From positions 62,001 to 126,000 of the forward strand of contig JAVSML010020375.1 in assembly GCA_038503035.1 (NCBI GenBank): a stretch of DNA of 64,000 nucleotides, in the 5' to 3' direction. Under the pieces are notes generated by a model. It was given only the letters and a program-made list of their open reading frames with translations, did no database searches and had not been told where the DNA came from. This document shows positions 1 through 11,170 of this stretch, piece after piece. The DNA comes from Crocodylus rhombifer. Lineage: Eukaryota; Chordata; Crocodylia; Crocodylidae. The position numbers were made by a program, and so were the translations under genes. Position 1 is the first letter of the stretch. Every line of letters starts with the position of its first letter.

Positions 1-529
1 AACAGCTCATCGCTTACCGACAGTCCCGGCCCTCGAGTAAGTGAAACCACATGGCCTTTGAGCTCCCCAGGCTCCTCGCCCGAGCCCTGAAGCTGGAAGA
101 GGAGGTGGCTCTCGTTCGGGAGGTGGGAGCGAGTCCAGGCGTGCACCTGGGCTCTGAACGGGGCTGCCGTCAGCCAGGATCTGGGCAGCGGGAGCATGCA
201 GAGCCTGGTCGCAGCGTGTGTACACCGTGCCTCGGCCAGGCACCTGCAGGCGCCCCTGCTCCTGCCTCCGCAGCCCACGTCCAAGGGCACGCGAGGCACA
301 GCGTTGGGTCCCGTGGGGCGGATGGGGCCCAGGGAGACTGCACGATGTGCCCAAGGTGACAGAGCCTGTCGGTGGCAGAGAATCTCTTGGGTGCCACCCA
401 GAGCCAGAGCTGCCGGCAGGTCTCTCCTGTTAATGCAACGGGGAGCTAATGCAGCGGTCCTCGCCCAGGCGTATGCAGGTGCCTTGAGCCTCCCAAGGGG
501 ACACCACGCAACTCGAGGGCCGTTCACGA

Positions 530-680
530 GAGTCACGGTTTCAGGCAGGAGCTCGTCGTGCCGAAGCTGCTCCGCACCATGGTGTCCGAGTCCTTTGCAG
601 CCGAAGAACGGCTCTAGTGTCTTTCCATCGTCAAAAGATGTGGGGAAACTAAGAGCTAGCATTTGCCAAGAGGGTTTTCT
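530..680 (+). mobile_element. Relic hAT-family fragment, same family as 34115-34402
   Basis: The stretch reading gtcctttgcagccgaagaac, then ggctctagtgtctttccatc, then gtcaaaaga and a cattt-gccaagagg end parallels ttctttgcaacagaagaatt, gctctagtgttttttctgta, gtcaaaaaac and cactttccaagg in the intact element. Similarity is diverged but colinear over about 150 bp. The termini are not recognisable. Confidence 0.5.
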
Positions 681-1906
681 TTCTACAGAGGGGGAGAACG
701 GCTGCTCTGCTGTGTCCCGGGTTGTTCCTCTCCTGTCTCAGATCTGGACCGGGCGCACGGCTCTGCTGCGTTCCCCGCACCGAGGGCTTCTTGCACACCC
801 GGCTCCGCCTGCAGTGGGTGAGGGATGGGAAGTAGAAAACGGAGGTTTAGGCTACCCCCGCCTCCAAGTCTCCCCGTGACCTTCACCAGAGGAGAGCTCC
901 GGTGAAAAGGAGAAAGCCTCGAAGGCCCGAGGAGGTCCGGGCGAGGGAGCCAGCAAATGTGGGAATTGCGGCGAGTGTGCGCGTGCATCCAGGGGGTTGC
1001 AGACAGCCGTCCGGGGCGATGCACAGACAAGGGACGCGGCCAGGGGCTCCGGCGTGAGCCCGGTTAGACCCCCTCTCTCCTCGGCTTGGAGGCAGGGGGC
1101 TGAGCTAGCCTGGGCGCTCGGGCCTGTCTGACCACCGCCACGGGCGGATGCCCACCCAGGGTCTCCCGCTGCGCGTCCCCAGGGGGTTGGGAGCCAGGAT
1201 GCAGAAGAGAGCCCGGCCCACGTCCCCTGGCCCAGCGAGCGGGGCCTGTCGCTGCCGGCCGCGTGGCACACCGTGTCCCGGGGCCGCACGTGACTGCAGG
1301 CTGCTGGCTGGCACGGGGTAAATGCGGCTATTGTCCCCCCAGCCCTTGTCTAGGGCTGGCGACGGGCTTCCAGCTGGAAGCGATAGCCGGGGACCGGCTC
1401 GCGGGCTGGCCGGAGGAGGTGGCCCTGCCGGCAGGCCGGCCGGCCGTCTGTTCGGGTGCTCTGACCGGACCCCCTCTGCCCCCGGCTCCGGCTCCGCAAA
1501 CCGCAGCATGCCGGCGTCTGGCTGGGCCAAGAGAAGCTGCAGGGCCTGGGTCCCGTGGAGATGGGCAGGGAGGGGATGAGGGGTCACAGCGCAGGGGCTG
1601 GCCCAGCTGGGGTCCAGATGTTCCTGCAGCTGCCGGCAGGGACACGCCTGCACTTCTCAGGAATCTCAGTGGGGTCGTGCCCCCCACCCGAGGCTCCCGG
1701 TCTGCAGAGAGCTTGCAAGCGCTCCTCCGGGTCTGCAAAGCTCCTAGGCGAGCCCATTGCAGCCTCGTGGCTTGAAGCACGCTCTCCGCGTGCTTGGCTG
1801 CCTTGGGACCGAAGTGCTTCCCTGGGTCTCTGCCGAGAGGAGCTCCCCCCAGCAAGGCCCGGCGCGCGGGAGAGGGAAGTCGCACCTCCCCAGTCACCGT
1901 TTGACG

Positions 1907-2108
1907 AGCAGCAGGACCTTGGCCGCCCCGGTGCCCCTGCTTTCCCCGCAGCCAGTTCGGGGGCGATGCCTGGTGCTGTGTCAGGGGTGACTGGAGGAGG
2001 TGGCACTATGGATGTGCCGGGGATGGTGTGGGCAGGGCTGCCCCTGCCCCAGGCCGGGGGTGGACTAGAGCCACCCCCGGACGTCCCTTCCAGCCCCGCT
2101 GCTGTAGG
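1907..2108 (+). mobile_element. CR1-superfamily LINE 3' fragment
   Basis: Shares the block agcagcaggacnttggccgc, then ccnnggtgcccctgctttcc, and later gggcaggg-tgcccctgcccc-aggc-gggg-tggactag-gcc...gtcccttccagcccc with several other copies in this window. This is the usual 3' end of a crocodile- or turtle-type CR1/L3 element. The simple tail is lost. Confidence 0.65.
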
Positions 2109-2944
2109 CGCCTGCGCACCAATGCGGCATTTAGGCGCGGAGCATCGTAAGAAAGTAAACTACGTCCGGATGAGTTTTACTTGAAAATGCCAGAAAGACT
2201 TTTAAAACGTCGTGTGGACAGGAACACTGCTGAAACGCAAGAAAGGGCAAATTTCGCTCTGGATCCCAGAGTGACTGTTCCTCTGGGTAAATGCCACCGT
2301 GGGGGAAGGAAGGAGCAAAGACGAGAGGCCACGGGGCTGGGACGTCACTTGTGTGGGGCTGAAGGGCGGCGGGGCAGCAACAGCAGTTTGTTGGGGACGG
2401 TGTCAGCGTGTTTCGCTTCCTCCTGCTCACAGCCAAGGCAAAGGGTATGGGTCCCGGCTGAAGAGGGCTGAGTGCCTCGGTTTTCCCACCTGTGACATGG
2501 GGAGAGTAGCACCGCAGCAGGAGCATTCTCCGGGAGGACGCTGGGCTGCTCCGTGCAGGGGCACAGGAGAGGCGGAAGATGGTGAAGAAGATGCGCAGGG
2601 TTCTTCTGTAGCAGCCGTGGTGCATATTAGCCAGCTGCCTGCTAACGATGCTTCTGCCTGGGCTGCTACAGGGCGGTCGTAAAGGCCCCTGCACTGCAGG
2701 GTGAACAGCGGCCCACTCAGGCCTCTCCTCCTGCGCGGAAGTGGGAGCTCCTCTTGCAGGCAGCAGTAGTAAGACTGTTATCCTCTCTTTTTCCAGCCGT
2801 TCGCAGGGCAACACCACACTCACGCGTGTCTCCAAGCCCAGGAAATACCTTGGCCCCGTTCTCCTTAGAGATGTGGCGAGTGCCACTGAGAGGGGCTTTG
2901 GGAAACAGCTGTCAGGCTGATTTTATGGCTGGACAGTCATTTTT

Positions 2945-3255
2945 ATAACTTTGCATGTGTGGCTGGTGTACACTTACTGCGCAGTTAACCAGTTAATTGT
3001 GTGATAATGCCTTTGCACTTGGGGCTGGTGTTACTTGGCAGTGACCGGTGTCAATTTATTGCGCAGTTAACTAGCTAATTGTGTGATAATTTCTTTGCAC
3101 TTGCGGCTGCTGTTACTTTGCAAGTGTGGCCAGTGTACATTTACTGCGCAGTTAACCAGTTAATCATACGATAATTTCTTCTCACTGGTGCTGATCTTAC
3201 TTGGCACGTGTGGCCAGCATACATTTATTGCGCGATTCACCAGTGAATCGCATCT
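2945..3255. repeat. 84-bp tandem repeat, about 3.7 copies
   Basis: The block beginning TGCGCAGTTAAC starts at 2978, 3060 and 3145, and a degenerate form (tgcgcgattcac) at 3229, giving periods of 82, 85 and 84 bp. Each unit runs through gtgtgataat, ctttgcacttg, ggct and a gtgtggccagtgtacattta segment. Copies are diverged at 15-20% by eye, so the array is old. It does not match any other repeat in the window. Confidence 0.85.
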
Positions 3256-4587
3256 GTATAACGTGTAGCATACGCAGCTTGCTGGAACAGTAGGATCGTC
3301 TTCTTTAGAGAAGTAAGTAATGAGACGGCGCTGAAATCCCTCTGGGATCCGGACGCCTGCCAGGACGCCGGTGGGCCAGAGGTATTCCTGGTGCAACGCA
3401 CGCAGCCACAGCCATCAAGCCGGCTTTGCCCCACAGAAAACCGGGCTTTCGTACAGAAACTGTAGCAGGTTGCAAAACAGCATTATCTCCACGGAAAACG
3501 TCACTGTTCTCATCAGACCCCCAACACTGCGTGTTTTCTTGTGCCGAAAACCGAACAATTTTGGCCCAAACGGTCGGTGCAGGGGTGCCTGTCCTCTGTG
3601 GGCCGGCACGCCCAGCTGGACTAAATCTCCCGCGATGCACCATGCTTGGGGGCCACCACGCTACCTAACCTCCCGCTGCCCGAAAAGCAGACCCCGCGCC
3701 TGAAATCAGACCGCTGGGACGGAGCGGGGACGCGGGGAGGGAACGGCAGCTTCCCCGCGGCACTCGTCAATCCTTGTTTCAGCTGAAATCATTCATTTGT
3801 GAGAGCTTTCCCCCCCAGAAAGGCAAATTTTCCCAAGGACCAAAGCAACGGGGGGAAAGGACTCTGCCCAAAAGAACCGACGGGGAACATATGAATGACG
3901 TGGACGTGGGGCTCGCAGGGGAGCGGGTGGGAGAAGGGCTTGGCCGCGCCACAAACACCCCTTCTCCGCAACCCGAATCAGCCCCCCGGGCCCGGCGCGG
4001 TGGAGACGTGGAGTTGTCTCGTGCGCGTTCGGTGCTGTCTGACGGCCCTTGTCACGGAGACGTTTCCAGCTCCGGAGCATCCCCCCAAGCGGTCCCAGCC
4101 CTTCCTGCTGGGAGCAAAGCACAGACAAAGCCTTGTCCTTGGCTCTGGCTGCCAGGTCGTGCCCGAGGTGCGGTTATCGTCCCACTTTCTTTTCCCACGG
4201 GCCTTTCCGCTGGGTTCGCACTTGCCAGGGGCCACGGTGCCCCGGGGGACGTCGCTCAGGCTCCCGGCCGAGCTTGTGGTCGGTGCTGAGGATGAGGTAG
4301 CGTCTCCGCGGCTGGGTTAGAGGTTTCGCTGCTGGGATTGCTCAGCGTGTTTGCTTTCTGCTTGCACGGCCAAGTGCGGGCGCCGGAGGGAAAGAGGCTC
4401 CCGGCTCTGGCCAGGCAGGGACTCCCCAGGGTCTTCTTTGGGTGACCCAGACCAGAACAAGCCTCCCTATGCAGGTCTAGCGTGGCTCATCCTTGCCCTG
4501 AGCTTGACTTCCCACCCCAGACTAAAGCCTGTTGGAAAGGCGTGGTTTCTGGCTACCTCCCCTTCTGCGCCGGAGCCACTCCGGATT

Positions 4588-4846
4588 GACACCGGGCTGC
4601 AGCAGGGGAAGCTGAGGTTGGATATTAGGAAAAACTTTCTCACCAGGAGGGTAGCAAAGCACTGGAACAGGCGACCCAGAGAGGTGCTGCAGCCTCCATG
4701 CCTGGAGGTGTTGAAGACCCGGGTAGACCAAGCCTTGGCCGGGGTGATGGAGCTGGGGCTGGCCCTGCTTGGAGCAGGGGGTGGACTGGACGTGACCCCC
4801 TGAGCTCCCTTCAGCCCTCATTTCCTGCAATCCCGTGTCACGCAAG
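4588..4846 (+). mobile_element. CR1 LINE 3' end
   Basis: Contains the diagnostic gaggttggatattaggaaaa, actttctcaccaggagggt, agcactggaacagg, cctggaggt-ttgaagacc and ggactgg-cgtgacc-cctga, with a degenerate attt-tgcaatcc tail. Severely 5'-truncated, as is normal for CR1. The long open frame starting inside it (4698-5897) is a chance frame. Confidence 0.9.
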
Positions 4847-6059
4847 GAGACCCAGACATGTTAAGCAAGGCCTCAGCCGGGCGCCAGGAGAAGCAGTGGT
4901 GACTCGGCCTGGGAGCGGTCCCCGTGCCTCTGGCTCCCTGCACGGACGCTTACCCGCCTCGTCGCCGGAGCCGGCCCGAGGAGCCGTCACTGCTGCGCGC
5001 TGTTGGTGCTCCCAGGCTCACGGCTCCTCCCGATCGCGGCCCGTAGCCTCGGCCCGCGCTCGTACAGCTGGCAGCTGGGCTATCCCCCATCAGGGCTGCA
5101 GCGTCCGACGGGACCTGCAGCCGCAGGACGTGGCAACCGCAGGGAATCACCTGGGCTGGAAAGCAGCCGCTGCGCCACACGCCCCAGGCCAAGACAGGGC
5201 CCCCGTGGGAGACTGGAAACATCAAGGCCGTGCCGGCAGGGCTGGGCAGGATGGACCTGCGGGGTGCGGGCTCCCCGCTCGCTGCACTCGTAGGAGACTG
5301 AAGCCAGAGCCACTCTGCACCCCTTGGCGTCTGCTCGCCCTCGCGGGGGAGCACGGAGCCCCGCGGGAGGGAGCTCGTGGGGCAGGCCCCCCGGCTGCAA
5401 ACCCACCGCTCCCTGCTAAGCGACCCGTCTTGGCCACCAGCGCTGAGCAGGGCTGGGGCTGGCCTGGCAGGCCGCGCGGGTCAGAGACAACTGGGATCGA
5501 ACTATTTGGGCTGGAAAGCAAACTGCCGCGTGAAGCCGTGTCCGCCCCAGCGACCGGAACCGGGGAGACACCGAGGCTCGACCGGCCTCTTCCAGCGTGC
5601 CCGGGAGCAAAGGCTTTGCTTTTCGGCCTTTGGGTTCGAAGGAGCTCTGCGTCTTGGAGCCGCGCGCTGCGCGCAACAGAGGGGCGTCCTCACGGAAACC
5701 CGGCCCTCCGTCCTCCAGAGACGGGCTTGCAAAACTTGTTTTCCTTTGTGGGGAGTTTGGAAACAGCTGGGTTCGCTCCAGTTCGAAGGCAAGCCCCGTC
5801 CGGAGACCTCGAGGGCCTTTGCAACACAGGATCGTCATCCTCCGACCAGTCCCAGAGCCCAGTGCCCAGTGCCCAGCTGGGAGGCCTCCAAGGATAGCCC
5901 ATGAGGCAAGAGCGCGGGGACTTTTCCCCTGCCGGGGATGACGTAGGGTCGCTGTTCTGGATGGACGGATTCTGCCTCAGGTCATCTTGAGATTTAAGGC
6001 TCTTGGGGTGTTTCCCCATCCCACTCCAACCGGTTCGGCCTCCCAGGCGCTTCCTGCTG

Positions 6060-6568
6060 GATATAGAGCCACAGCCGTGGGGCTGGACGGGACCTGCAGA
6101 GTCACATCCAGTCCAAGCCCTGCCTGAGGCAGGATCCGCCCAGTCCAAACCACCCCATGGTCCAACCTCTTAGCAAAATTACAGTCATCCCTGACATAGC
6201 ACCAGACATCGCACCCAAACCTGCCACGGGGAGAGCAGGGGGACCGTGGTGGCCGACGTCCTGCTGCTGCAAAGGTTGCAAAGGCAGCGTCCCTGCTGCA
6301 GACACACGCTCAAGAGACCCCGGGTGGATGCCGTGGCCCTGCAATGGAGAAAGGCAAATCCCACCCCTACTCCGTATCAATGTGTCCAGGGGGTAAAATC
6401 CCTTCCGGTCCCCAGTGCAATATCCATCTGAGCCCGAGCGGGGGGGCAAGACCCCCTAGCCAGGACTCTCCGGCTGTAAGTCCCAGCAGGAGCATCGGCA
6501 CAGCCCAGTCCCATCCCCAGTCCCCAGCCTGGGCTGCAGCAGCACCCAGTGCCCCTGGGGAGGCTTAA
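6060..6568 (-). mobile_element. CR1/L3-like LINE 3' end, antisense
   Basis: The reverse complement reproduces the block seen at 16920-17490: a ctgggctgtgccgatgctcc start, then tgctgggact, gtcctggctagggggtcttg, a ggatttta-cccctgg segment, and cagtccaaac-type sequence near the 3' end (here tggtttggactgggcggatc, ctgcctcaggcagggcttgg). It is one of only two clearly antisense CR1 pieces in the window. Confidence 0.75.
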
Positions 6569-7085
6569 AACCCCCCTGACACATCTCATCTTAGTGCTTC
6601 ACCCCCAGACACAGGTGCTCCTGCGCACATCCTTTTGTACCGTGCTTTGGGGGTCATTCCAGTTGCTCCTGTTGGATATGCCTGTGGCTCCGTAGTGACA
6701 CGAATGCCTGCTGCAAAGGAGGGGTCTATCACACGGGCCGCGTGTGGCCTCCGTTTTGGGAGGCCGGGCACAGGGAAATGCCCGGCAGCAACGTCCCTCT
6801 GGGAAGGGGGAAGCCTTTGGGGGCTGGCGACAGCGCTGGAGGAGACTTGTCTCTCTTGCGATCGCCGGCGATTATTTCTAGGCAGCTCCTCACTCAGCGG
6901 GAATCGGCTCCTGCTGATATTTGTGGCCTCCCCTGGTTTGCCTTCCTGCAAGGGAGAGGACGGGGGTCCTGCAGAGCCGTGCCCCATCCCCTGCCCCTGC
7001 GCGGGGGGCGGGGGTCATCCAGCGGCTGAAGGGCCGGGCCGGGGACGAGCGCTGAGCTCTGCTCCCGGCGCCGAGGCCGCGCCGG

Positions 7086-7135
7086 GCACACGCGTGTGAC
7101 ACTGTTCCCGCGTCGGGCACACGCGTGTGACGCTG
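7086..7135. repeat. Short duplicated palindrome just before the exon A acceptor
   Basis: Two copies of gggcacacgcgtgtgac-ctgttc lie 30 bp apart, each centred on the self-complementary ACACGCGTGT. They occupy the region where the exon A branch point would be expected, ending about 18 bp before the acceptor. Confidence 0.7.
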
Positions 7136-7152
7136 TTCTTCTCCCTTCCCAG

Positions 7153-7284
7153 ACCCCTCGGCGGTCAACTTGGACTCCTACGACGGGCCGGCCCTGGCCG
7201 AGGCGCTGACGTGGTACCTGCAGGAGCTGCCGGGCCCCCTGGCCCCGCCGGCCGTGTACAGCGAGCTGGTCCACGCTGCTCAAG
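7153..7284 (+). CDS. PIK3R3: p85-type BH (RhoGAP-like) domain exon A, upstream part of PIK3R3
   Basis: Internal coding exon of 132 nt with a strong acceptor (pyrimidine-rich ttctcccttcccag before 7153) and donor caag|gtacgc. Read with one base carried from the previous exon, it gives 43 residues beginning PSAVNLDSYDGPALAEAL and ending PPAVYSELVHAAQ. This aligns without gaps, apart from one residue, to p85-alpha PSVDLEMIDVHVLADAF...LPNPVIPAAVYSEM, the middle of the BH domain. Key shared points are PS-V-L, LA-A---YL-LP-P and P-AVYSE. The exon ends in phase 1 (G), matching the AG that opens exon B. BH domains of p85 proteins bind small GTPases and PTEN and sit between SH3 and nSH2. The mammalian PIK3R3 that I know lacks this domain. 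Assignment to PIK3R3 rather than PIK3R1 or PIK3R2 rests on the p55-gamma exon downstream on the same strand. The preceding exon was not found. Confidence 0.85.
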
Positions 7285-7757
7285 GTACGCCGCCCTCTCC
7301 GGCCGCACCGGGGCAAGTAGATGAGGGGGCATGCGAGCCCCCAGGCCTCTAGGCCTGGGGCCTGGGTGTCGGGTGCTGCCAGGGACGTGGGAGTGCTGTC
7401 AGCCCCGGCTGCCCAGGCCCGTGAGCTGCTCAAGAAGGGCACGGCCTCGTGCGTCTCCCTTTGCGTGGGCCCTGCTAGCCTCGGGCGCGGGGCTGGAGGC
7501 AGCATGGGAATCCCGGCCCCCGGCCCGAGCGCTCGGTCAAGGTCAAGGAATCGATCGCCTTTAAAAGCGATGCCCCGGCTCCCCTTGCCCATCGCCGGCC
7601 GCGCAGCTGGCGACCTCGCAACCTCGGGGGACGCTGGCGCCTCTCACCGGCCTGTCGTCCCCGCCGCGTCCATCGCTGGGACGATGCCTCGGGGAGCGGG
7701 TTGGGAGCAGCTGCAGCCAGACTGCGAGCTATTAATGAGCTGGGGGAGGTAGCTGGC

Positions 7758-7810
7758 GGTGTTAGTCTGCAGTCAGGGTAGATTTGCACCTTACAGACCA
7801 ACTCGGATCC
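7758..7810 (+). repeat. Interspersed repeat fragment ('gtagatttgcaccttacagacc' family)
   Basis: The sequence gttagtctgcagtcagggta-gatttgcaccttacagacca is the same family as the copies at 58965-59062 and 59149-59319. Only the first 50 bp or so are present. Confidence 0.6.
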
Positions 7811-8821
7811 AGCCCAGGGGCCCTGCTTCTCTGGGACTCTGCGGTTCAAAGGGTTTGGAGCCAGACTGCGCCCATCTCCGAGACGTGCATCTTGCCGGCG
7901 CAAGGCACCTCTGCCGGCAGCACGTCTCACTGCGGCCTGGGCTCGCGCTCAAACCCCCGCGCTGACCAGAGACCAGGGGCCTGAGGCTTTCCTCCGAAGC
8001 TCTGCACAGACCGCGCGTGGGGATTTTCCCCGGAGAGGACCAGCAACTTGAGGCTCTGGATGTGAGCTAGCAAGGGTAGGGCACGATTCCCTGGGTCCTC
8101 GTCCAGACGAACACGCGTGTGCGCGTGCACACGTGCCGAACCCAGCCGTGGGCCTTCTCCGGCTCGCCTCTGTGCCAGCAACGAGGCGCTGGCTTTGCTT
8201 CGCCAGGAACCGGGGAGATGGGTTGGAAAAATGCATTAAATCTCTCCAAATCCCACCAAGTATGCATGGGACGCTCTCTCATCTGGGCACCCGGCAGAGG
8301 TGGAGCGGTCTCCAGCGCTGACGATCCAGGAGCGGGGCCGGTGCAGCCTGCCCATGCCAGGAGGCCCCGCGACTGCCAAATCCCTGCAAGGCTGGCCCAG
8401 AAAGAAAGCATTATTACAATAGTTTGGCTCCACAGCGGGGACATTTTTCCTGTGATCTAGTCAGCTTTTGGCTTTATAAGGGCATAGACGAATCCTCGCT
8501 CTCTTAGTGCAGCGTGTTGGAAGCACCTTTCGGTCTCTGCAAAGTCTCTCCAGCCTCCGTGCAACCGTATGGGATTGCTTTAAAGGCTTCAGTTTAGTTG
8601 GCTTTTTCCCTTAAGCAACAGGCCACAGGCTCAACCCCGCAAAGGCCGGAGCAGATGGGGCCCCGGGCTGGGATCCTCTTGGCGGTCAAGAGGAAATGGG
8701 GACCAGTCCCATGGCACATCCTTCTGCATATAAGCTCCACCCCATCTCCATAGAAACAGGGCACTTTGCATATGTTAATGGCTCAGGGGAGGGGGAGGCG
8801 GGTCCCGATTCCCGTTCGGGG

Positions 8822-8905
8822 AGCTGAAAGATCCAGCGACTTGCCCAAGGCTAAGCAGAGAGTCTGTGGCAGGGGTGGGAATGTAGTTTTCTGACTTCAG
8901 GGCAC
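8822..8905 (-). repeat. MIR-like SINE fragment, antisense
   Basis: Reads gacttgcccaaggctaagca, gagagtctgtggcaggggtg and ggaatg-agttttctgact, which follows the antisense MIR core and tail (acttgcccaaggtcacacag ... gtggcagagctgggatt...tctgactcc). Ancient amniote SINE. Confidence 0.6.
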
Positions 8906-9109
8906 TCAGATGGAAAGGTATAGCCCAAAAAGCGCTGCAGGGGTGTTTCTAGAGGACTGGGTCCTGCCTCTCAGCTGGGTACAAGGGGAACCGGGGAGTT
9001 TGGTCCCCAAAGGGGGCTCCTGTCTCCCAGGAGACTGCCATGACCCCCAGGCTACGGGCTGGGCTTGGAGGGAGACTCCTCAACCCTCCTGTCAAAGATG
9101 CCAGACCCC

Positions 9110-9416
9110 CACGGCCAGATGGAGATGGATATGGGGGGGTTGCCACCTTCTGGAGTGGGGGCACAGCCTCCACCTGGGACCGCTTGAGCACCTATTATCG
9201 ACCCTTTACGGCAGCAGGACGCTGGCCGCCGCGGCCCCCCGCTTTCCCTGGGGCAGGTGCGGGCGTGATGTGCCAGGGCTGATGATGGTTGTGCTAAGAG
9301 GTTAGATGATGGATGTGTCTGGGCTGGTTTGGACAGGGCCGATCCTGCCTCAGGCCAGGGTTCGACTGTACGTGAGCTCTCCCACTCCTTCTGGTGCTCT
9401 GTGATTTTATGAAATG
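9110..9416 (+). mobile_element. CR1/L3-like LINE 3' end
   Basis: Shows the gttgccaccttctggagtgg-gggcacagcctccacctggg block, then cagcaggacgctggccgccg, ccctggggcaggtgcgg, gttagatgatggatgtgtct, gggctggtttggacagggcc, gatcctgcctcagg and a gtgattttatga tail, all shared with the copies at 16920 and 35795. Confidence 0.75.
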
Positions 9417-10924
9417 AAAGGGCTCGTTTGTACTGGCCCGGAAACCCAGCTGGGACTTGGAGGGCTCAAGCCGGGCGAGGGCAGCCCGCAGCGTTGCGCC
9501 TCTGTGCCGAGCAAGCCGCGAGGGAGGACAAGCGCTTTGTAACCCCGATGGTGGATCATACCCTGGGCAGGCACGAATCGCAGCCAGGGCCGGCGCGGCT
9601 CGAGGGCTGGGATGCGCGCACGCTTGGCGTTGCAGCTCCTCCCTCCCCGCCGGCCCAGCAGCCGGCCCGGGGGATGCCCTGTGCAGCCCAGGCTGTGCTC
9701 CGCGGCTCCACGTGCAACCCTGGCAGGCGGGCGATGAGGGTTCATGCCCCCTCGGACACAGGACCGACGTCTTCAAAGCCACGGGGCCTGGCGTCGAGCT
9801 GTGGTGCTCACTGTGCCCGACCCGCCGTCGAGACCGTGTCTCACATCAGCCCCGACAAGAGCATCAGCCAGGGAAGACCCCGCGGTCCCCAGAGCAGAGG
9901 GGCCTGGGTCCTCTCCCGGCATCTCCACCAGGCAAGGGCGGCTTGTCCTGGGTCATCAGCCCCACTGGGGATTCGCGGCCTGGATCCCCTTTCCTTCTCC
10001 AGCCTGGGCTTCGCAATGAGCTTCCCTCCCTCCTCCCGCTGCTGCAGCACCCGGTACCAGCCAGGCGACAGAGCCCCGTAATCCGGACGTGCCTCTTGCA
10101 AGCGTGTTATCATCAGGACCAAGAGCAGGCAGGCCTGGCCGAGCAGGGTCGTGGCTTTCTGCCCTGGGACGCCCCGGGGACTGCTGTCTGGTCACGCCGT
10201 AGCTCCCGGCTGCGTCGGCTCCCCCGGCAGCCATCGGACGTGATCCTGGTCCGCAGCAAGACGCGGGGTTCACGTCCACGAGCAAATCTCATGCTGGGCG
10301 TCATTTCAGACCCGCTCCATCGTGATCTCACCGCCCATCCCCTCCGGCCGGAGCTGAAATAGCACCTCCCTGCTTGCTCGTCCCACGCCCTCCGCGATGC
10401 ATAAGCCCCATACCGCTGCCCGCAAAGGAGGAGTCCCCTTCAGTTCCGGGACCTCTCTTGGATTGAAAGGATCTGGACACACATCTGACCCAGAAAGGTC
10501 CCCTTTCTTCCCCCGCTTTCCCAGGACAGCTGCCCCAGCGCTGAGTCCTGTCCTGCTTCTTCAGCAGATGTTTCAGGGCAGCTTTCTTCTCCTTGCTCAT
10601 TAGCGACTCCCGTTGCCCTTCGCGGCGTCTGCGGCACCGTACACCGATCCGGCCCCAGCCTCCCATAGAAGTAATACAAAACCCGGCTGCTCTCTCCCAC
10701 GGAAGTAATACAGAATAAACCCCTGTATCGTTGACTCTAATCCCCTTAGGCATCGCGTGTGCCGGCAGCTGAGATATCTCTGCGCGGAGCCTGGGAAAGA
10801 GACGGGCCGGTAGGGAGGGAGCCACAGAAGGGCCCCCGTGGGATGTGTCCCAGCTGGGGCAGATCTCGCATTTGTAGGGGAAGAGCTGGAGCCGGTGCTG
10901 CCTCAAGGGACGTAATGGGCAAGG

Positions 10925-11170
10925 TGCAGGGAGCGTGCGGATGGATGGGTGCACAGGAGCGTGCAAGGGGTGGATGGAGGGTGTGAGCGGGGGTGGGGGC
11001 AGGAGAGGTGGGCGATGTGGGGATCATCGGACATGTACTGCGTGGATGGAGGGGGGGATGGGGATGGCTATGTGGGCGGGGGGGTGGACACAGAGGCAGG
11101 AGGGCTGGATATGCACATTGGGTGGACGGGGAGACGGATATGTAGGCAGGGCGCGTGGATGAATGGGGGG
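10925..11170. repeat. G-rich GGAT-type repetitive tract
   Basis: Strongly strand-asymmetric run of ggatgg, gggtgg and gggggg motifs (for example cgtggatggagggggggatg). It has many runs of three or more G, so G-quadruplex formation is possible. No fixed period is seen. Confidence 0.6.

Larger units (their letters stand above)
1..7152. other. GC-rich intron or upstream DNA before BH exon A
   Basis: No exon is recognised here. The p85-type gene should have an exon for the first BH half (p85-alpha GLECSTLYR-type sequence) and SH3 exons upstream of 7153; I searched for these and did not find them, so they are further left or too diverged. Contents are a relic hAT copy (530-680), CR1 3' ends (1907-2108, 4588-4846, and 6060-6568 on the minus strand) and an 84-bp tandem repeat (2945-3255). 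A short MIR-like piece lies near 2470-2520. The remainder is unique, very GC-rich sequence with chance open frames. Confidence 0.6.

Noticed and set aside
1..36. Possible 3' end of the exon preceding BH exon A, with a GTAAGT donor at 37
   Set aside because: The donor is good and one frame gives the right phase (ends in A, making AAC with exon A). The 11 encoded residues (QLIAYRQSRPS) do not resemble the p85 segment expected there, and too little sequence is present to judge.
196..262. Segment ACVHRASARHLQAPLL as a possible diverged form of p85 LYRTQSSSNLAELRQLL
   Set aside because: Similarity is limited to spacing of a few residues, and no donor in the required phase follows.
4698..5897. 399-codon + strand open frame
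   Set aside because: It starts inside a CR1 3' end, has no recognisable domain, is rich in A, G, P and R as expected of GC-rich noncoding DNA, and overlaps equally long frames on the other strand.
6635..7099. Frame starting MYRALGVIPVAP as a possible exon of the first BH half (LYR motif)
   Set aside because: Only the YR pair matches p85. The context lacks the GLEC and LAELRQLL neighbours and has no fitting donor in phase 1.
10925..11170. Repetitive tract considered as a CRISPR-like or satellite array
   Set aside because: No constant repeat or regular spacer; it is a degenerate G-rich simple sequence in a vertebrate genome.
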